From contig NC_053141.1 of NCBI RefSeq assembly GCF_016808335.1, forward strand, positions 29,627,249 through 29,691,248: DNA of 64,000 bases. The letters are read 5' to 3'. Within the stretch, counting starts at the first letter, position 1. Each line of letters begins with the position of its first letter. The DNA comes from Panicum virgatum (Eukaryota; Streptophyta; Magnoliopsida; Poales; Poaceae). This document shows, piece after piece, positions 43,231-53,936 of this stretch. The notes under the pieces are model-generated. The model ran no database searches and had not been told where the DNA came from. It saw only the letters and a list, made by a program, of their open reading frames with translations. Both the position numbers and the translations under genes were made by a program.

Positions 43231-44981
43231 ATGACCGGTTTCGACTTACCAAGTAACTTCAATCCGAACCCAGAAAGAATTGGGTGAATCGTGAGATGCC
43301 ACGTCATCCCACCTCAGAAAAGACTTACCTTGCCCATCAGTTTACCATCCACTTCAGCCGCATCATCCATGGCCCAGAAATCTCTTCGTCAGTTCTCAGC
43401 CCCGTCCAGTAGCCACATTCCCTCTAGACTGAACCAAGACCAAGCCGGCAATGACGGCTTTGAGCTGAAGACTGGACTAGTGAACATGGTTCAAGCTAGT
43501 CCGTTCTGTGGAAAAGCATCCGAGGATGCCAATGCCCATCTCCAGAATTTTCTGGAGGTGAGTAACATCATCAACCCCAAAGGTACTATGATGGATATCG
43601 TTCGCCTTCGGTTATTCCCGTTCTCACTGCTCGGGAAGGCCAAGACGCGGTTTTACTCCAACAAAGAGGCTTTCAACACATGGTAGGCTTGTTCAAATGC
43701 ATTCCTGGCCAAGTACTTCCCGGTGGGCAAGACCAACGCCCTCCGAAATAGAATCTCCGGTATTCAGCAACTACTGGATGAGACCATCCCAGAGGCCTGG
43801 GAGCGTCTGCAGGAATACATTCAGGCATGCCCACACCACGGCATGAAGGAGTGGCTGATTATCCAGAACTTCTTCCATGGCCTGAATCAGCAAGCCAAGG
43901 ACCACGTAGATGCAGCAGCGGGTGGTTCCTTCCTCTCTCTCGATGTTGCGGGAGCGAAGACGCTTATTGACAAGATAGCCTCCAATTAGAGTTGGAGGGG
44001 TGACAAACAACCAGCCCGTCCGAGGGGCGTGCATCAGATCGACAGCGCCGATATGCTGGCTGCCAAGATGGATCTTCTCATGAAGAAACTGGAGTCCCCG
44101 CACATGGAGGCTAACCAGGTCTCGGAGTCTCGGATGACATGTGAAACAGGTGGCGAGACTGGGCACTCGGGCACATCATGCCCCCTTACTCAAGAGGATG
44201 CGAACTTCGTTGGCACCAACAACAATAATCCCAACTCGGGATTCCGTCCTCAGCAAGGTTGGAACTCAAAGCCCATCCTCCCCTTCGGAAATCAGCAAGG
44301 TATGAACTTTAATAACAATTTTTTAATAACAATTTTCAGCCTTCTTTAAAAGACCTAGTTTATGGCCAGAAGCAAATAAATGACAACATTAGCAAGAAGT
44401 TCCTTGCTAATGACAAAGTCTTGGAATCCTTGGCCTCACAACTAGAGGGCTTTAGCTCTGTTATTAAAAATCAGTTGAGCTTCAATAAAATGATAGAAAC
44501 CCAGGTTGCTCACCTAGCCTCATCCTGTCCTAATGCTAACACGGGGAAACTGCCCGGGAAACCGGAAGTTCCCTCGAAAGAAAACGTTAATGCGGTGACT
44601 ACGCGTGGCGGTAAGTCCACACGGGAGCCACCCCTCCCACAGGATGCAGGAACCCGGCGGAAAGCCGTATCCGCCAGCCATACCGAAGCTGAAGAAGAAG
44701 AGCAGGAGGAGGCTGTCGACTCCAACACAATTGCAGCCCAGGAAGGCCCCATGGAACCCCCTAGAACTTCACGAGATTACCACGACACAACTGCCTTACC
44801 ATTTCCGGAACGGATAAGGAAGCCGGTGGCCGACGAACAATTCGGCAAGTTCGTCGAGGTAATAAAGAAGCTCTATGTCAATATACCACTTCTTGATTCT
44901 ATGCAGGTACCTACGTATGCCAAGTATATCAAAGATATTCTTGGAAACAAGAGGGCGCTGCCCACCACCGAGGTCGTGTAG
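43231..44981 (+). pseudogene. C2 Gag, several stops
   Basis: From the ATG at 43231 (MTGFDLPSNFNPNPERIG) one frame reads with a TGA at 43285, a TAG at 43684 and a TAG at 43987. Capsid text: KSLRQFSAPSS, LVNMVQASPFC, LRLFPFSLLGKAK, LQEYIQACPHHGM. The knuckle is degraded (CETGGETGHSGTSC: the second Cys is Gly). A frame change near 44340 leads to 44421-44981 (SFNKMIETQVAHLASSCP, QFGKFVEVIKKLYVNIPLL, MQVPTYAKYIKDILGNKR). The protein breaks off at TTEV, where B-right is inserted. Confidence 0.85.
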
Positions 44982-46157
44982 TGTTGACGCTCCTTAGAGC
45001 GCCAATTTACGTACCGCAAGCGCACGGATCGTGTAGCTTTTCCCTTAGAGTATTCCCCCTAGGTTTATCAATCCACGGAACAAGTGTATTACTATGCTTA
45101 ACTAAGCACTAATGACGTTGGTAAAAGATCTATATTGAGTGATTGAGTGTAAAATAGATCTAATCTAATCTAGACTAGTGAGCAATGATAGGTGTGTGCA
45201 CAAGATATGAAGAGTATCTGTCCATAGGGTCTAGGATCACTAGAGATGTAATCGCCAAGCAACGAAGAACGGATCTAATCTACTAAAGGTGTGTTCCAAG
45301 ATCAAAACCTTTCCCTCCCGCATACTGTCACTACACGAGGATAATCGGTAACGAATCAACAAGAACACGATAGTTGATGTAATCTAAGTAAACCATGCAA
45401 GAGCAAAGCAAAGCCAAAGCCAAGTCGCGAACTATTAAGCATCAAAGCATCATCAAGAATAATCGTGATAGATCAATCTCATAAAGGATTCGGCAATTAC
45501 AACTCAAGATCTCCTTACAACCCCATGAACAAGCGAGGACTTTACCCCATGAAGCTAGGCGAAGCGTAGTCGATCATGGTGACGAAATCTCCGGCAAGGG
45601 ATGGATCCCTTGCTGTCCTCCAACTTGTAGCAGTGCCGAGGGACGATGAGGCCTCCGATGTCGCCTTTCTCTTGTGTCTAACTCAAATGGATCTCTAGAA
45701 ATCGTCTCTGGATGCTTTCTCTCCGATCCCCCTCTCGATTCTCCTCTTTGATGGCGGATTCGGGGTATTTATAGGCGGATATGGTTGGTGGTTTTGGTAA
45801 AACACAGGCTAGGGTTGACGAATACTTCGCGCTGAAGAAAATTGAGGCCGATTGGGCCTCGGAACGGGCTAGGCCGGCCGGCCGGCCTGGGCTCTTTTTG
45901 GCCCTTCTCGGCTCCATCTTTCATGTGTGGGTTCTTCTCCTTATTCCTCATCTTAGCCCAGTTGTGACCATGCGTCGAAACATCTCCGAAAATGTCCAAT
46001 TTCCTGCCAAAATACAACATGCTCCAAAATCCAGGACAAAATCGAAAGCGGTCAAGTTCGGGTGCCAAGTGGCGGGTTAGTACATGAATCATCCCGAAGA
46101 ATTTACCAAAACCTCTCCTAATTGTATAAAAAAATGGGTACTTAAGGAGCGCCAACA
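44982..46157 (-). repeat. 3' LTR of B-right
   Basis: Ends are TGTTGACGCTCC and GGAGCGCCAACA. The minus-strand TATA box (TATAAATA) is at 45766-45773 with a GGCCGGCCGGCC cluster at 45870-45892, about 100 bases upstream. It matches the B-left LTR except in the central promoter segment (about 45687-45970). Confidence 0.88.
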
Positions 46158-46173
46158 TTCCCCCCATGCTTAG
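46158..46173 (-). promoter_or_regulatory. Polypurine tract of B-right
   Basis: The minus strand reads CTAAGCATGGGGGGAA directly before the 3' LTR. It would prime plus-strand synthesis. Confidence 0.7.
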
Positions 46174-47897
46174 CTTTTGCTCGTCCTCGAGCAAATCAAA
46201 TCATCAAGTCCTTCCATGGGTTGCTCGAGAGTTCTCAAACTGCAAAATTTACTTATGCAAAAAAGTCTAACAATATTTCTTCAAACAAAGGTCAGAGGAG
46301 CAGCGAGGATTATCATATCATAGGCGTTTAAAAACTCATCCAATATTACTCCACGACTCTTACCTTTAACCGGCAACTTGAATATCGACAACACTTGCTT
46401 TTCTTGCCATCCTTGGAGGTTTTTTTCTTTTTTTTTAGTTTTTAGAAGCAAAATACCCTGCAACAAAGGTTAGACCAAAAATTCTTGCACAAGTCCTTTC
46501 ATGTCTCTCGATATAAGTGGCTATCCTATTATTATTTGCAAACTCTCATCTCCCAAAAGTCTCTCAAGTATAAAGTGGGGCTATAAGTGAGGCTAGCAAA
46601 GTATATACATATATTGTCAAGTTAAGAAAACCTTCTAATGATTGCTTACCTTCCGAGCCAATGATCATGAGAGTTTCTCCATAATGTAAGGGGTTCAAGG
46701 GTAAGAAGATTTAGAATGGTGGACATGTGCAAAGGCATACAAAAAGATTGACTTCAAGGCACAAGCGTCGTCCTCGTTGTCGAATTGCACATGGTTGGAA
46801 TTGAGGATATTGTTCAAACAACAAGGTGATATCTCTTTGCACTTCTCTAACCATAGAATCACTTCATTTATTCTTTTCTTCTCTTCTTATTTTTTTCTTT
46901 TCTTTCTTTCTCCCGAATTTTCCTTCTCTTTTCCGAACCTTTTCATAGGACACTTTCTATAAAACATAGATACGCAAATCTCCAAAGTGGCTCCCTGAAT
47001 TTTTGGAGCCCGAGCCGAGGCCAGAGGGGCCAAGGCCGGCCGGCCCAAGGGGTGTAGGGCGGCCGGCCTGGGGCTTTCCCAGGTCGGATTCGGTCCGTTT
47101 TTCCAGTACTCCTTCCTTTCTTCATCTCAAAATTATTTTTTATACAACTCATGCGCAGGAAAAGAACGTATCCTCATAATTGAGTCGTGGTCAAGGAAGA
47201 GGACAATAAACAAGATAATCTCAGGTTTGGGTTTTAGAATCCGGTAGATTTCATGAGTTGTTCCAATGAGGAATTCTCATTACCGAATATTGACGGGGCT
47301 AGCAATTCAGAGATGAAAAATATGGACATGATCATTGCTCAAAATTAAAACTCCCAAGAGAAAGAAATCCTAACTCAACTCAATGTACATCCAATACTTA
47401 TGGTGGAACGAATATAGCTTGTGGATGATAGGATTTTTACTCTCAACTTGCCAAGAACTTGATCAACCTTATGTTTGTAGGGGTTTTATTATTTTTATGA
47501 AATTAAAGTCCTCCAAATCATGCCTTACTCGCAAGCTAATCAAAACCAAGCGCTAGATCAAAGCTCAAGTGTGGGTATTAACATGGACGAATAATTTACT
47601 AAGCTCCACAAATAAGAATTAATTTTCATGACAATGCTCGTGAACAATTGCTTTAAAGAAAATAAAGTAAAACTGAATGCATAAATAAAATTGCACGATC
47701 CAACAAAAAACAAAGACTCTTTTTATTTTGTTTTCATGACTCAACGCTAATTTAAGACTCACTCTCACACATGCGAAAAATAAAGCACACAACGCTAGAC
47801 TATGACTCTCACACAAACGAAATTAAAGACATGCACATGATGAACTTTTGACTAAACAAAGACTAACAAAATTCAATCTACGAGCTGTCACACCTCT
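46174..47897 (-). other. Non-coding region between the 3' ORF and the 3' LTR of B-right
   Basis: About 1.7 kb with no convincing frame. It includes a GGCCGGCC doublet (47030-47075) and AT-rich, CT-rich stretches (46850-46930). Confidence 0.5.
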
Positions 47898-47911
47898 CCC
47901 CCCATGCTTAG
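47898..47911 (-). promoter_or_regulatory. Second polypurine-tract-like copy in B-right
   Basis: The same 14 bases as at the 3' LTR (CTAAGCATGGGGGG on the minus strand) recur about 1.7 kb upstream, 60 bases past the end of the 3' ORF. It could act as an internal plus-strand primer, or mark an old duplication. Confidence 0.5.
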
Positions 47912-47970
47912 ATTATGCGGCGTCTTCATCGCAATGATATAAAAGACGGGTGTGACGCTCGTCGGTGTTC

Positions 47971-48798
47971 TCAACGGCACCTAGGGCAATTACATCTAGG
48001 GCGCCCTCCTCCTCCTTGCTTTTGTAGATTTCCGACCATCCCGAATAACTTCCTTATGTTGCGGAGAAGGAAGTTGTAATCTCTTTCGACCAAGTGCTCG
48101 ATGTCGTCCATCCTTCGATCCATTGCCACGATTTGATCGTGACACCTATCGATGGTGGCGTGGAGATCCGCGATTTCATTGCGGCACTTGAAACAGCACC
48201 CGAAGTGATGGCCGCCACGGTTGGGGTCGTCGTCCTCGGGCTCGTCATCGTCCTTCTTCTTCTCCTTGTCGCTGTCACCTCCGGAAGGGTCGTCATCCTC
48301 CCTTCTCTCCTCTTCGGCCCACCCCGGCCAATCATCAACGTAGTCACGACCGGTGGCGCCCCATGAACCGGGGCTCATGTAGCTCTCCCAATCGCTGTCC
48401 CCCGCATAGTCCTTTGGCTCCGGGGTGTGCTCATTGTAGTTTTTCCTTTTAACTCCGAGAAGGCGCAAGGAGCGCCTAGGTGCGGGTGGCTCTTTGTCTT
48501 GTCGCTTCTCGCCCTCGTCTTCGTCGCTGATGATGACGACCACCCTTTGGGCTTGAGCTAGCTTCTCCTTGCACCACAGAGGGCTCTTCCCTCCGATGCT
48601 CATCCGTGCTTGGGTATTAAATTTCTTCGGAGGGGCCTTCGCTTCACATCGCTTTGCTTCGACAAGGAGGGGCGGCGCACCGGTTGCCGAGATGGGGCTA
48701 GGCATCCGCTGGTTTGGCGTGGGGGTGTCGGGTGCCATGCCCCTCTCCTTGATCTCCATTGCTGCAATCATAGCTCTTGCGCTCGCTGGAACGGTCAT
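47971..48798 (-). CDS. B-right 3' ORF, acidic coiled-coil protein of unknown function
   Basis: An intact 275-codon frame starts at an ATG 395 bases after the pol stop, in the place where some Athila elements carry an env-like ORF. It has no signal peptide or membrane helix, so an envelope role is not supported. The N-terminal third is Pro/Ala/Lys-rich. SDEDEGEKRQDKE and RRSLRLLGVKRK give a basic patch among acidic ones. A long Asp/Glu/Lys-rich stretch (EEERREDDDPSGGDSDKEKK) follows. A CCFKC motif, a likely coiled coil (EIADLHATIDRCHDQIVAMD, DIEHLVERDYNFLLRNI) and a CNCPRC end come next. It may bind nucleic acid or metal. I recognise no family. Confidence 0.7.
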   Translation of the reverse strand: MTVPASARAMIAAMEIKERGMAPDTPTPNQRMPSPISATGAPPLLVEAKRCEAKAPPKKFNTQARMSIGGKSPLWCKEKLAQAQRVVVIISDEDEGEKRQDKEPPAPRRSLRLLGVKRKNYNEHTPEPKDYAGDSDWESYMSPGSWGATGRDYVDDWPGWAEEERREDDDPSGGDSDKEKKKDDDEPEDDDPNRGGHHFGCCFKCRNEIADLHATIDRCHDQIVAMDRRMDDIEHLVERDYNFLLRNIRKLFGMVGNLQKQGGGGRPRCNCPRCR

Positions 48799-48862
48799 TG
48801 TTGATGTCTCTCACGAGGTGGTGGTGTAGATTGAAAAGTATGAGAGAAAAGATCTAAACCGC

Positions 48863-48874
48863 GCCTCTATTTAA
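48863..48874 (-). promoter_or_regulatory. Candidate internal promoter for the B-right 3' ORF
   Basis: The minus strand reads TTAAATAGAGGC 65-76 bases before the ORF start, followed by CT-rich leader. A GGCCGGCC doublet (49009-49052) lies about 140-180 bases upstream. Identical 12 bases occur before the C1 3' ORF. Confidence 0.5.
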
Positions 48875-49192
48875 GTCCTGAAAAGACTTGGACAAGAAGT
48901 CCAATATCTCTGTGTCTTTGGCATGCGAAATCTATAGGACATGGGTTTAAAATTTCCTTATCTCGTACCTACCAAAAATTGAGACCGAGACGCGCAAGTG
49001 GAGGCTCAGGCCGGCCGTCCTAGGGGTGTTGGGCCGGCCGGCCCAGGGGGTTTTTCGGCCCCCTGGACTCCAACTTTTTTCGAGGTGCCCACCAATAAAT
49101 TATGAGCCTATGTTTTACTCAAAGTTCATCTAGAATAAAAATAAAACTACGAAAATAAAATCTAAAAGAGAATATTTACAAATTTACCTTGC

Positions 49193-49257
49193 TTAACGTC
49201 GTAAGGCTTGACGTTCCGGTTCCTCATCCATGGTATATATGTCGATGTAATGAAGGG
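49193..49257 (-). pseudogene. C-terminal end of B-right pol, separated by S2
   Basis: When S2 and one AAGGG copy are removed, integrase reads from 55297-55527 (GDQYVVNGQRLKVFLEP) straight into these codons (HYIDIYTMDEEPERQAL) and ends at TAA 49193-49195. This fixes the true pol end and shows S2 inserted into a continuous frame. Confidence 0.85.
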
Positions 49258-50617
49258 TGTAGCGAAAATGGCCTCTTATGCCATATTTCAATATAATGTT
49301 TTGGCGATTGATGACACACACAACACTTGGACTAATATATGTGTTAAGATGATCATTATCAGGTTTATAGGTCCAAGGGATGAAAAGATCAAAGATCCTG
49401 AAGAAACCAAGTCGAAAAGATCAGAACAGAGACAATTTACTATCACCGGTTGAACCGACGATAGGGAAATTGTACTCACCGGTGCAATAGACTCAGAGAA
49501 GGCCAAATCAGCAGAGTACACCGGTTGAACCGATGATGGTTTCTGAAGCGTCGGTGCAGTTGTCCAGAGACTCCATTTTTGGGGGTTTCTGAGATTACAT
49601 GCACCGGTTGAACCGACGTTAATTTTGAGAGCATCGGTCGATTGATCAAGTAGCCGTTGGAAGACTGTAACGACTAGTAGAAGGGAAAGTACACTCACCG
49701 GTTGAACCGGTGTTGGCAAACCTGGAGCGTCAGTTTAACCGACGTTAAGAAATTTTGTCAGCCTTTCCCAACGGCTCTTTTGGGGTGTGTGGGCTATATA
49801 TACCCCCAAGGCCGGGTCATTTGAGAGTGCTGGAGTTGCTGAAGCCTACTACACTTGAAGAACACCTCCAACCACCATAGACCTTCATTGTACATCATAT
49901 AGGCTTAAGCACACTTGTGAGAGTGCTTAGTGCTTGTAATAGGGATTAGTTCTTGCGAGAGCTCCCTTGAGAGAAGTCTTGCTGCGGCAAGCATCTTGTG
50001 TACTCGTCGTGTGACCCTCCGACTTGGTGTGGAGAGGCAACGACACTTTGTGCGGGGAAGGAGACCCCTCTTGGTGAGAAGCTCCAATAGTGAAAATGGT
50101 GCCGTTGGTAACGCTTTGAGAGAGACGGTGGCGGTGGCCTTGTCTTGGTGACTTGGCGCCACTTAGCCTTTGCTTGCCGGAAGCCTTGGTGGCGAACGCA
50201 AGACGGTGATCAAGCAAAGAGACTTGGCATCACACTTGTTCGTGTTGGACAAGTGGTCGTGGACGTAGGGAGGGACTTGGTGTCCTAACCGAACCACGTT
50301 AAATCGTGTGTCTTGGTGTCTTCATGGGAGTTTGTATATTATCTCCCTTACCTCTTTACTTACCGTATTACGTTTCCGCATTTGCTCTATCTTGCGTGCC
50401 TTTGCTTTCCTAGTTAGTTTGATTAGGATTGGCTATAGGTTGCAAGTCTTTTAGGGGTAAGTAAAGAGTAGCATAGATAAACCTTAGTCATATCTAGCAT
50501 GTGTAGGAAGTGTTAGGTTTATCTTATGCAAATAGATTGAGCCCTAGAATAGAAAGCGATTAGCGACCCTATTCACCCCCTCCCCCTCTAGGGTCGGACA
50601 CCCCGGTGATTCGTACA
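49258..50617 (+). repeat. 5' LTR of S2
   Basis: TGTAGCGAAAATGG to GTGATTCGTACA. TATATATA lies at about 49795-49802. Upstream are repeated CACCGGTTGAACCG words, including the perfect palindrome CACCGGTT-G-AACCGGTG near 49697-49713. Confidence 0.92.
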
Positions 50618-50619
50618 AT

Positions 50620-50632
50620 TGGTATCAGAGCC
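50620..50632 (+). promoter_or_regulatory. Primer-binding site of S2, initiator Met-tRNA
   Basis: TGGTATCAGAGCC, the standard plant Copia primer site, lies 2 bases after the LTR. Confidence 0.95.
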
Positions 50633-50728
50633 TGGTCTCACACCTCTTACGAGGATTAGCCAATTCCATTGGTAAATTTGTGAGAAAGCTCGTAGGAGAC
50701 CCGACGACTTCACCGTCGAGTGAGTATC

Positions 50729-52663
50729 ATGTCCGGGGAAGGGATGAGTACCGATAGGGCTCCGTTTTTTGGTGGCACGGGTTTTTCTCGATGGAAAGTG
50801 CTTATGCAAGTACATCTCCAAGCCCGTGGGCTTGATGTTTGGCGTGTCACCGAATTAGGCATGAAAAATGAGAATAAGGCCGAGAGACAATATGATGCCA
50901 TTGCAAAATCAATTCTATTGTCTTCTTTATGTGATAGTGTGTTTAATCGTGTTTTTGCTAATGAAAATGCTCATAAGCTATGGAAACAAATTGTCGAGAA
51001 TCATGAGGACACAAAAGATGTTGCCAATCAAAAATATCATATTCTCGGCGAGGAGCTTAGTAGCTTTAAGCAACTTCCCAATGAAAATGCTCATGACATG
51101 TACTCACAATTAAACACTCTTGTCAATGAAATTAATGTATTAGGTCTCAATCAAGTTAAAGACGAGGAAATCAACCGCAAGATTCTCCGAAGCCTTCGCA
51201 AGCCTGACTACGACATCATCAATACACTCTTGCAAAAGGAAGACTTGGTCAAGCTTACACCCAACCAAGTCATCAATCAAATCATTGCCCATGAATATAG
51301 TATGGGGATGACAAAGAAGAAAGAGCAAGAGTCCACCTCTTCTTCAAGCAAAAAGAGTCTCACCGCCGAGCACTCATTCAAGCACTAACCAAGGCGACAA
51401 GACTCATCAAGCTCAAGTGAATAAGAAGAAGAGAATGAGGAAGATAGTGATGATGAATCAAGTTCAAGCAATGAAGAATATCCAAGGGCCGTGCTATACC
51501 ATCACCGCAAGATTGCCGAGCATGTACATGAGCTCTATGAGCTTGGGTACAAAACACTCATTAGAGGGAGTGCGGTTGGGATGGAGAAGATGGCGAAGAA
51601 AAAGAACAAATCAAGATCTCAAGCTCTCTCCGCCATCTACAAGCCCAAGAAAAGTGGTGAAAGCTCAAGTCACAAGAAAAATTCCAAGAGCTCCACCACC
51701 CATCGCCCTCGGAGATTATCACCACCACCCATGTGTCTTATGGCACTAGGTAATAATGATGTAAGTGATGACTCCTCCTCCAATGATGAATCCAATGTTG
51801 AAACCGATGAAATTAGTGAGATGATGACACTTCTCCATAATCAACAAGAATATCTCACTAAACAAAATGAAGAAATCAAAACTCTCAAGGCTAAAGAAAA
51901 ACTTCATGCTTCATTTGTCTCAAGATATGAGAACTTCCTAAACAAATACAATTTGTTAGACAATGAGCATGAAGAGCTTAAAATGAAATATGAGAGTCTT
52001 GAATCTAAAAGTGAATCATCATCGGATAAATCTTTTCTTTGCAATATTCCTTGTGCTATTCCCATTGTCAAGGTAGATGCGTCTACCTCTTGTGATCTAA
52101 CCCCTTGCAATGAGGATGTGATTATAGAAACATGTGATGATCTCATTGCTAAGGAAAATGATGAGCTTAAACAAGAGGTAGAAAGGCTAATGGCGGACTT
52201 GAGGCGGCTCAAAGGAAAGTACACTCAAGAGCAAGTCCAACCTCCTCAAGATAACACTTCCATGGGCGTGAAGAAGCTTGAGAAGGGAGAAACCGTGACT
52301 TGCTTCAAGTGTTGCAAAGAAGGCCACAAGTCCTACCAATGCAAGGAGAAAGAGGGCAAAGCAAAGGGCAAAGAAAATGGCAAGCCCAAGAACTTGAACA
52401 AGAGCAAGAAGGGACACAAGAAGGCTAAGGAGATCAAGAAAAACACATCTCCATACTTGAAGGCTTCATACATGTACACCAAGCCCACCCACAAGAACAA
52501 GCAAAAGAGCAACCACTACATACTTAAAAAGAAGAAGAATTGCAAGGTGGTAGCTCATGTCATGGGGTGGAGAACATATGGATGGAGCCGGCCTATTTGG
52601 GAGCCCAAGGATATTATTCATACCATGGATGGCTCCCAAAAGGTTTGGGTCCCTAAGACTTAG
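50729..52663 (+). pseudogene. S2 Gag with two in-frame stops
   Basis: One frame from the ATG at 50729. The N-terminal Copia capsid (UBN2-type) reads FFGGTGFSRWKVLMQVHLQA, AHKLWKQIVENHEDT and LGEELSSFKQLPNENAHDMY. TAA codons at 51386-51388 and 51422-51424 interrupt a Ser/Glu-rich linker, and the same frame continues to 52663. Later come a long Glu/Lys coiled-coil segment, a CCHC knuckle (CFKCCKEGHKSYQC, 52301-52342) and a Lys-rich tail ending VWVPKT. The gene would form particles if intact. The low LTR divergence with two stops suggests mobilisation by another element's Gag or stops gained after insertion. Confidence 0.88.
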
Positions 52664-53936
52664 GCACCAAACAAGTGTGACGGGGAATTTGGAGGCTTGA
52701 CAAGGTTTGGGATGCATAAGTAGGGATGCATCATGCAAAGTTGAATTAAAGCCAAGTTGTGGATTAAAGATTAGTGACCCAAATTTCCCTCCCCTACATA
52801 TGAGGTAATGAGCAAGGTAAAAGGATGATCTCAATTCATTTGATATCCTTCATGCATTATTGTAGCTCAATGCCTCTCTAGGATTGCATGATCTTATCTT
52901 TACTATTGGTATCTTTCATTTGATATGCTTTCCTAGAAATTTCATATGGTTGGTTGTCTATGCTTTATCATATTTTGTTACAACCTACATGAGCTTAATT
53001 GTTTCCCTCTCATGGCATATGTCGTCCATAGCATATCTTGCAATTTGATATCTCTCATACTCGTGGTAAAAATGCTTTTGATATCAATTGCTTGCTTATG
53101 GTGCCATGATTAGCAAGTTATAAAGTTAGATCCCCATTATGTGAATTACAAGTGCATACGTTTGTTTAAAGTGATTCAAACACTAATGCACACATTTAGT
53201 GGGAGCTAACTCTATAACTTGTGTTTGTGTGACTAATATGCTTTACAAGTGCTATTTGTTGTAGTCACCTAGAGCTATCTCCATGAGTTCAATTTCTTTT
53301 GAACACTACCTCTACAAGTCACAATTGGCATCACAATTGGTGTCAAGATAAGAGGCGCCACAAGCTTTGAAAAAGGGGGAGCTTGTTCAAACAAAGGGAG
53401 ATATGACGAATTTAGTTGGTATAACACTCTATCACTAGTAAATTTCTTTTGCTACTAATGCTCCTTGTTGCTAGTGGTTATGAAGCTTTTAGATGTTTGA
53501 TGACAAAGGGGGAGAAATGTACCCTAAAAGCAAGCAAATTTTAGAGTAAATGATGCCATTAGCAAGGGGGAGGAATGGAAAATGCAATGCAAAAGGATGC
53601 ATGGTGATAGGGGGAGGTACTTAGTCAATGTGGGGGAGAAGTGCAATTTGATGATCCCATGGACTAAGGTACAAAAATTTTCATTGCTCATATGGTTCAA
53701 ACCACACAATTGTCTTACATTGGCCACAAGCCATTGTTTCACAATTGCTATCAAGCCGGAAGTATTTCGTCCTATGGGCTAATCAAATGCCGGTGGCTTT
53801 TTAAATGAGCATTGAAATGTCATCCGAGCAAGCTAAGTAGTTTCTAACTTTTTCAAATTGGTATCAATTTCATATTCTTGCAATTCATCTTGCTTGCTTT
53901 GGTTGTGTTATCATCAATCACCAAAAAAGGGGAGAT
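52664..53936 (+). other. S2 3' region with multiple polypurine tracts
   Basis: No coding region. AAGGGGGAG-like tracts recur at about 53380, 53396, 53504, 53565, 53608 and 53629, and the functional one (AAAAAAGGGGAGA, about 53923-53935) abuts the 3' LTR. The sequence normally occupied by pol is missing between VWVPKT and this region. Confidence 0.75.

Larger units (their letters stand above)
41407..44981 (+). mobile_element. Element C2: Athila-like, truncated by B-right
   Basis: 5' LTR (41407-43089), tRNA-Asp primer site (43098-43115) and broken gag up to the gag-protease boundary, where the LTR of B-right begins (44982). It is related to C1 and A but a different family: capsid regions match clearly while the LTRs hardly align by eye. 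It sits inside the 3' ORF of C1. Confidence 0.8.

Noticed and set aside
47971..48798. Envelope protein in the 3' ORF of B-right
   Set aside because: The position fits, but there is no signal peptide or membrane segment, and the protein is acidic and low-complexity.
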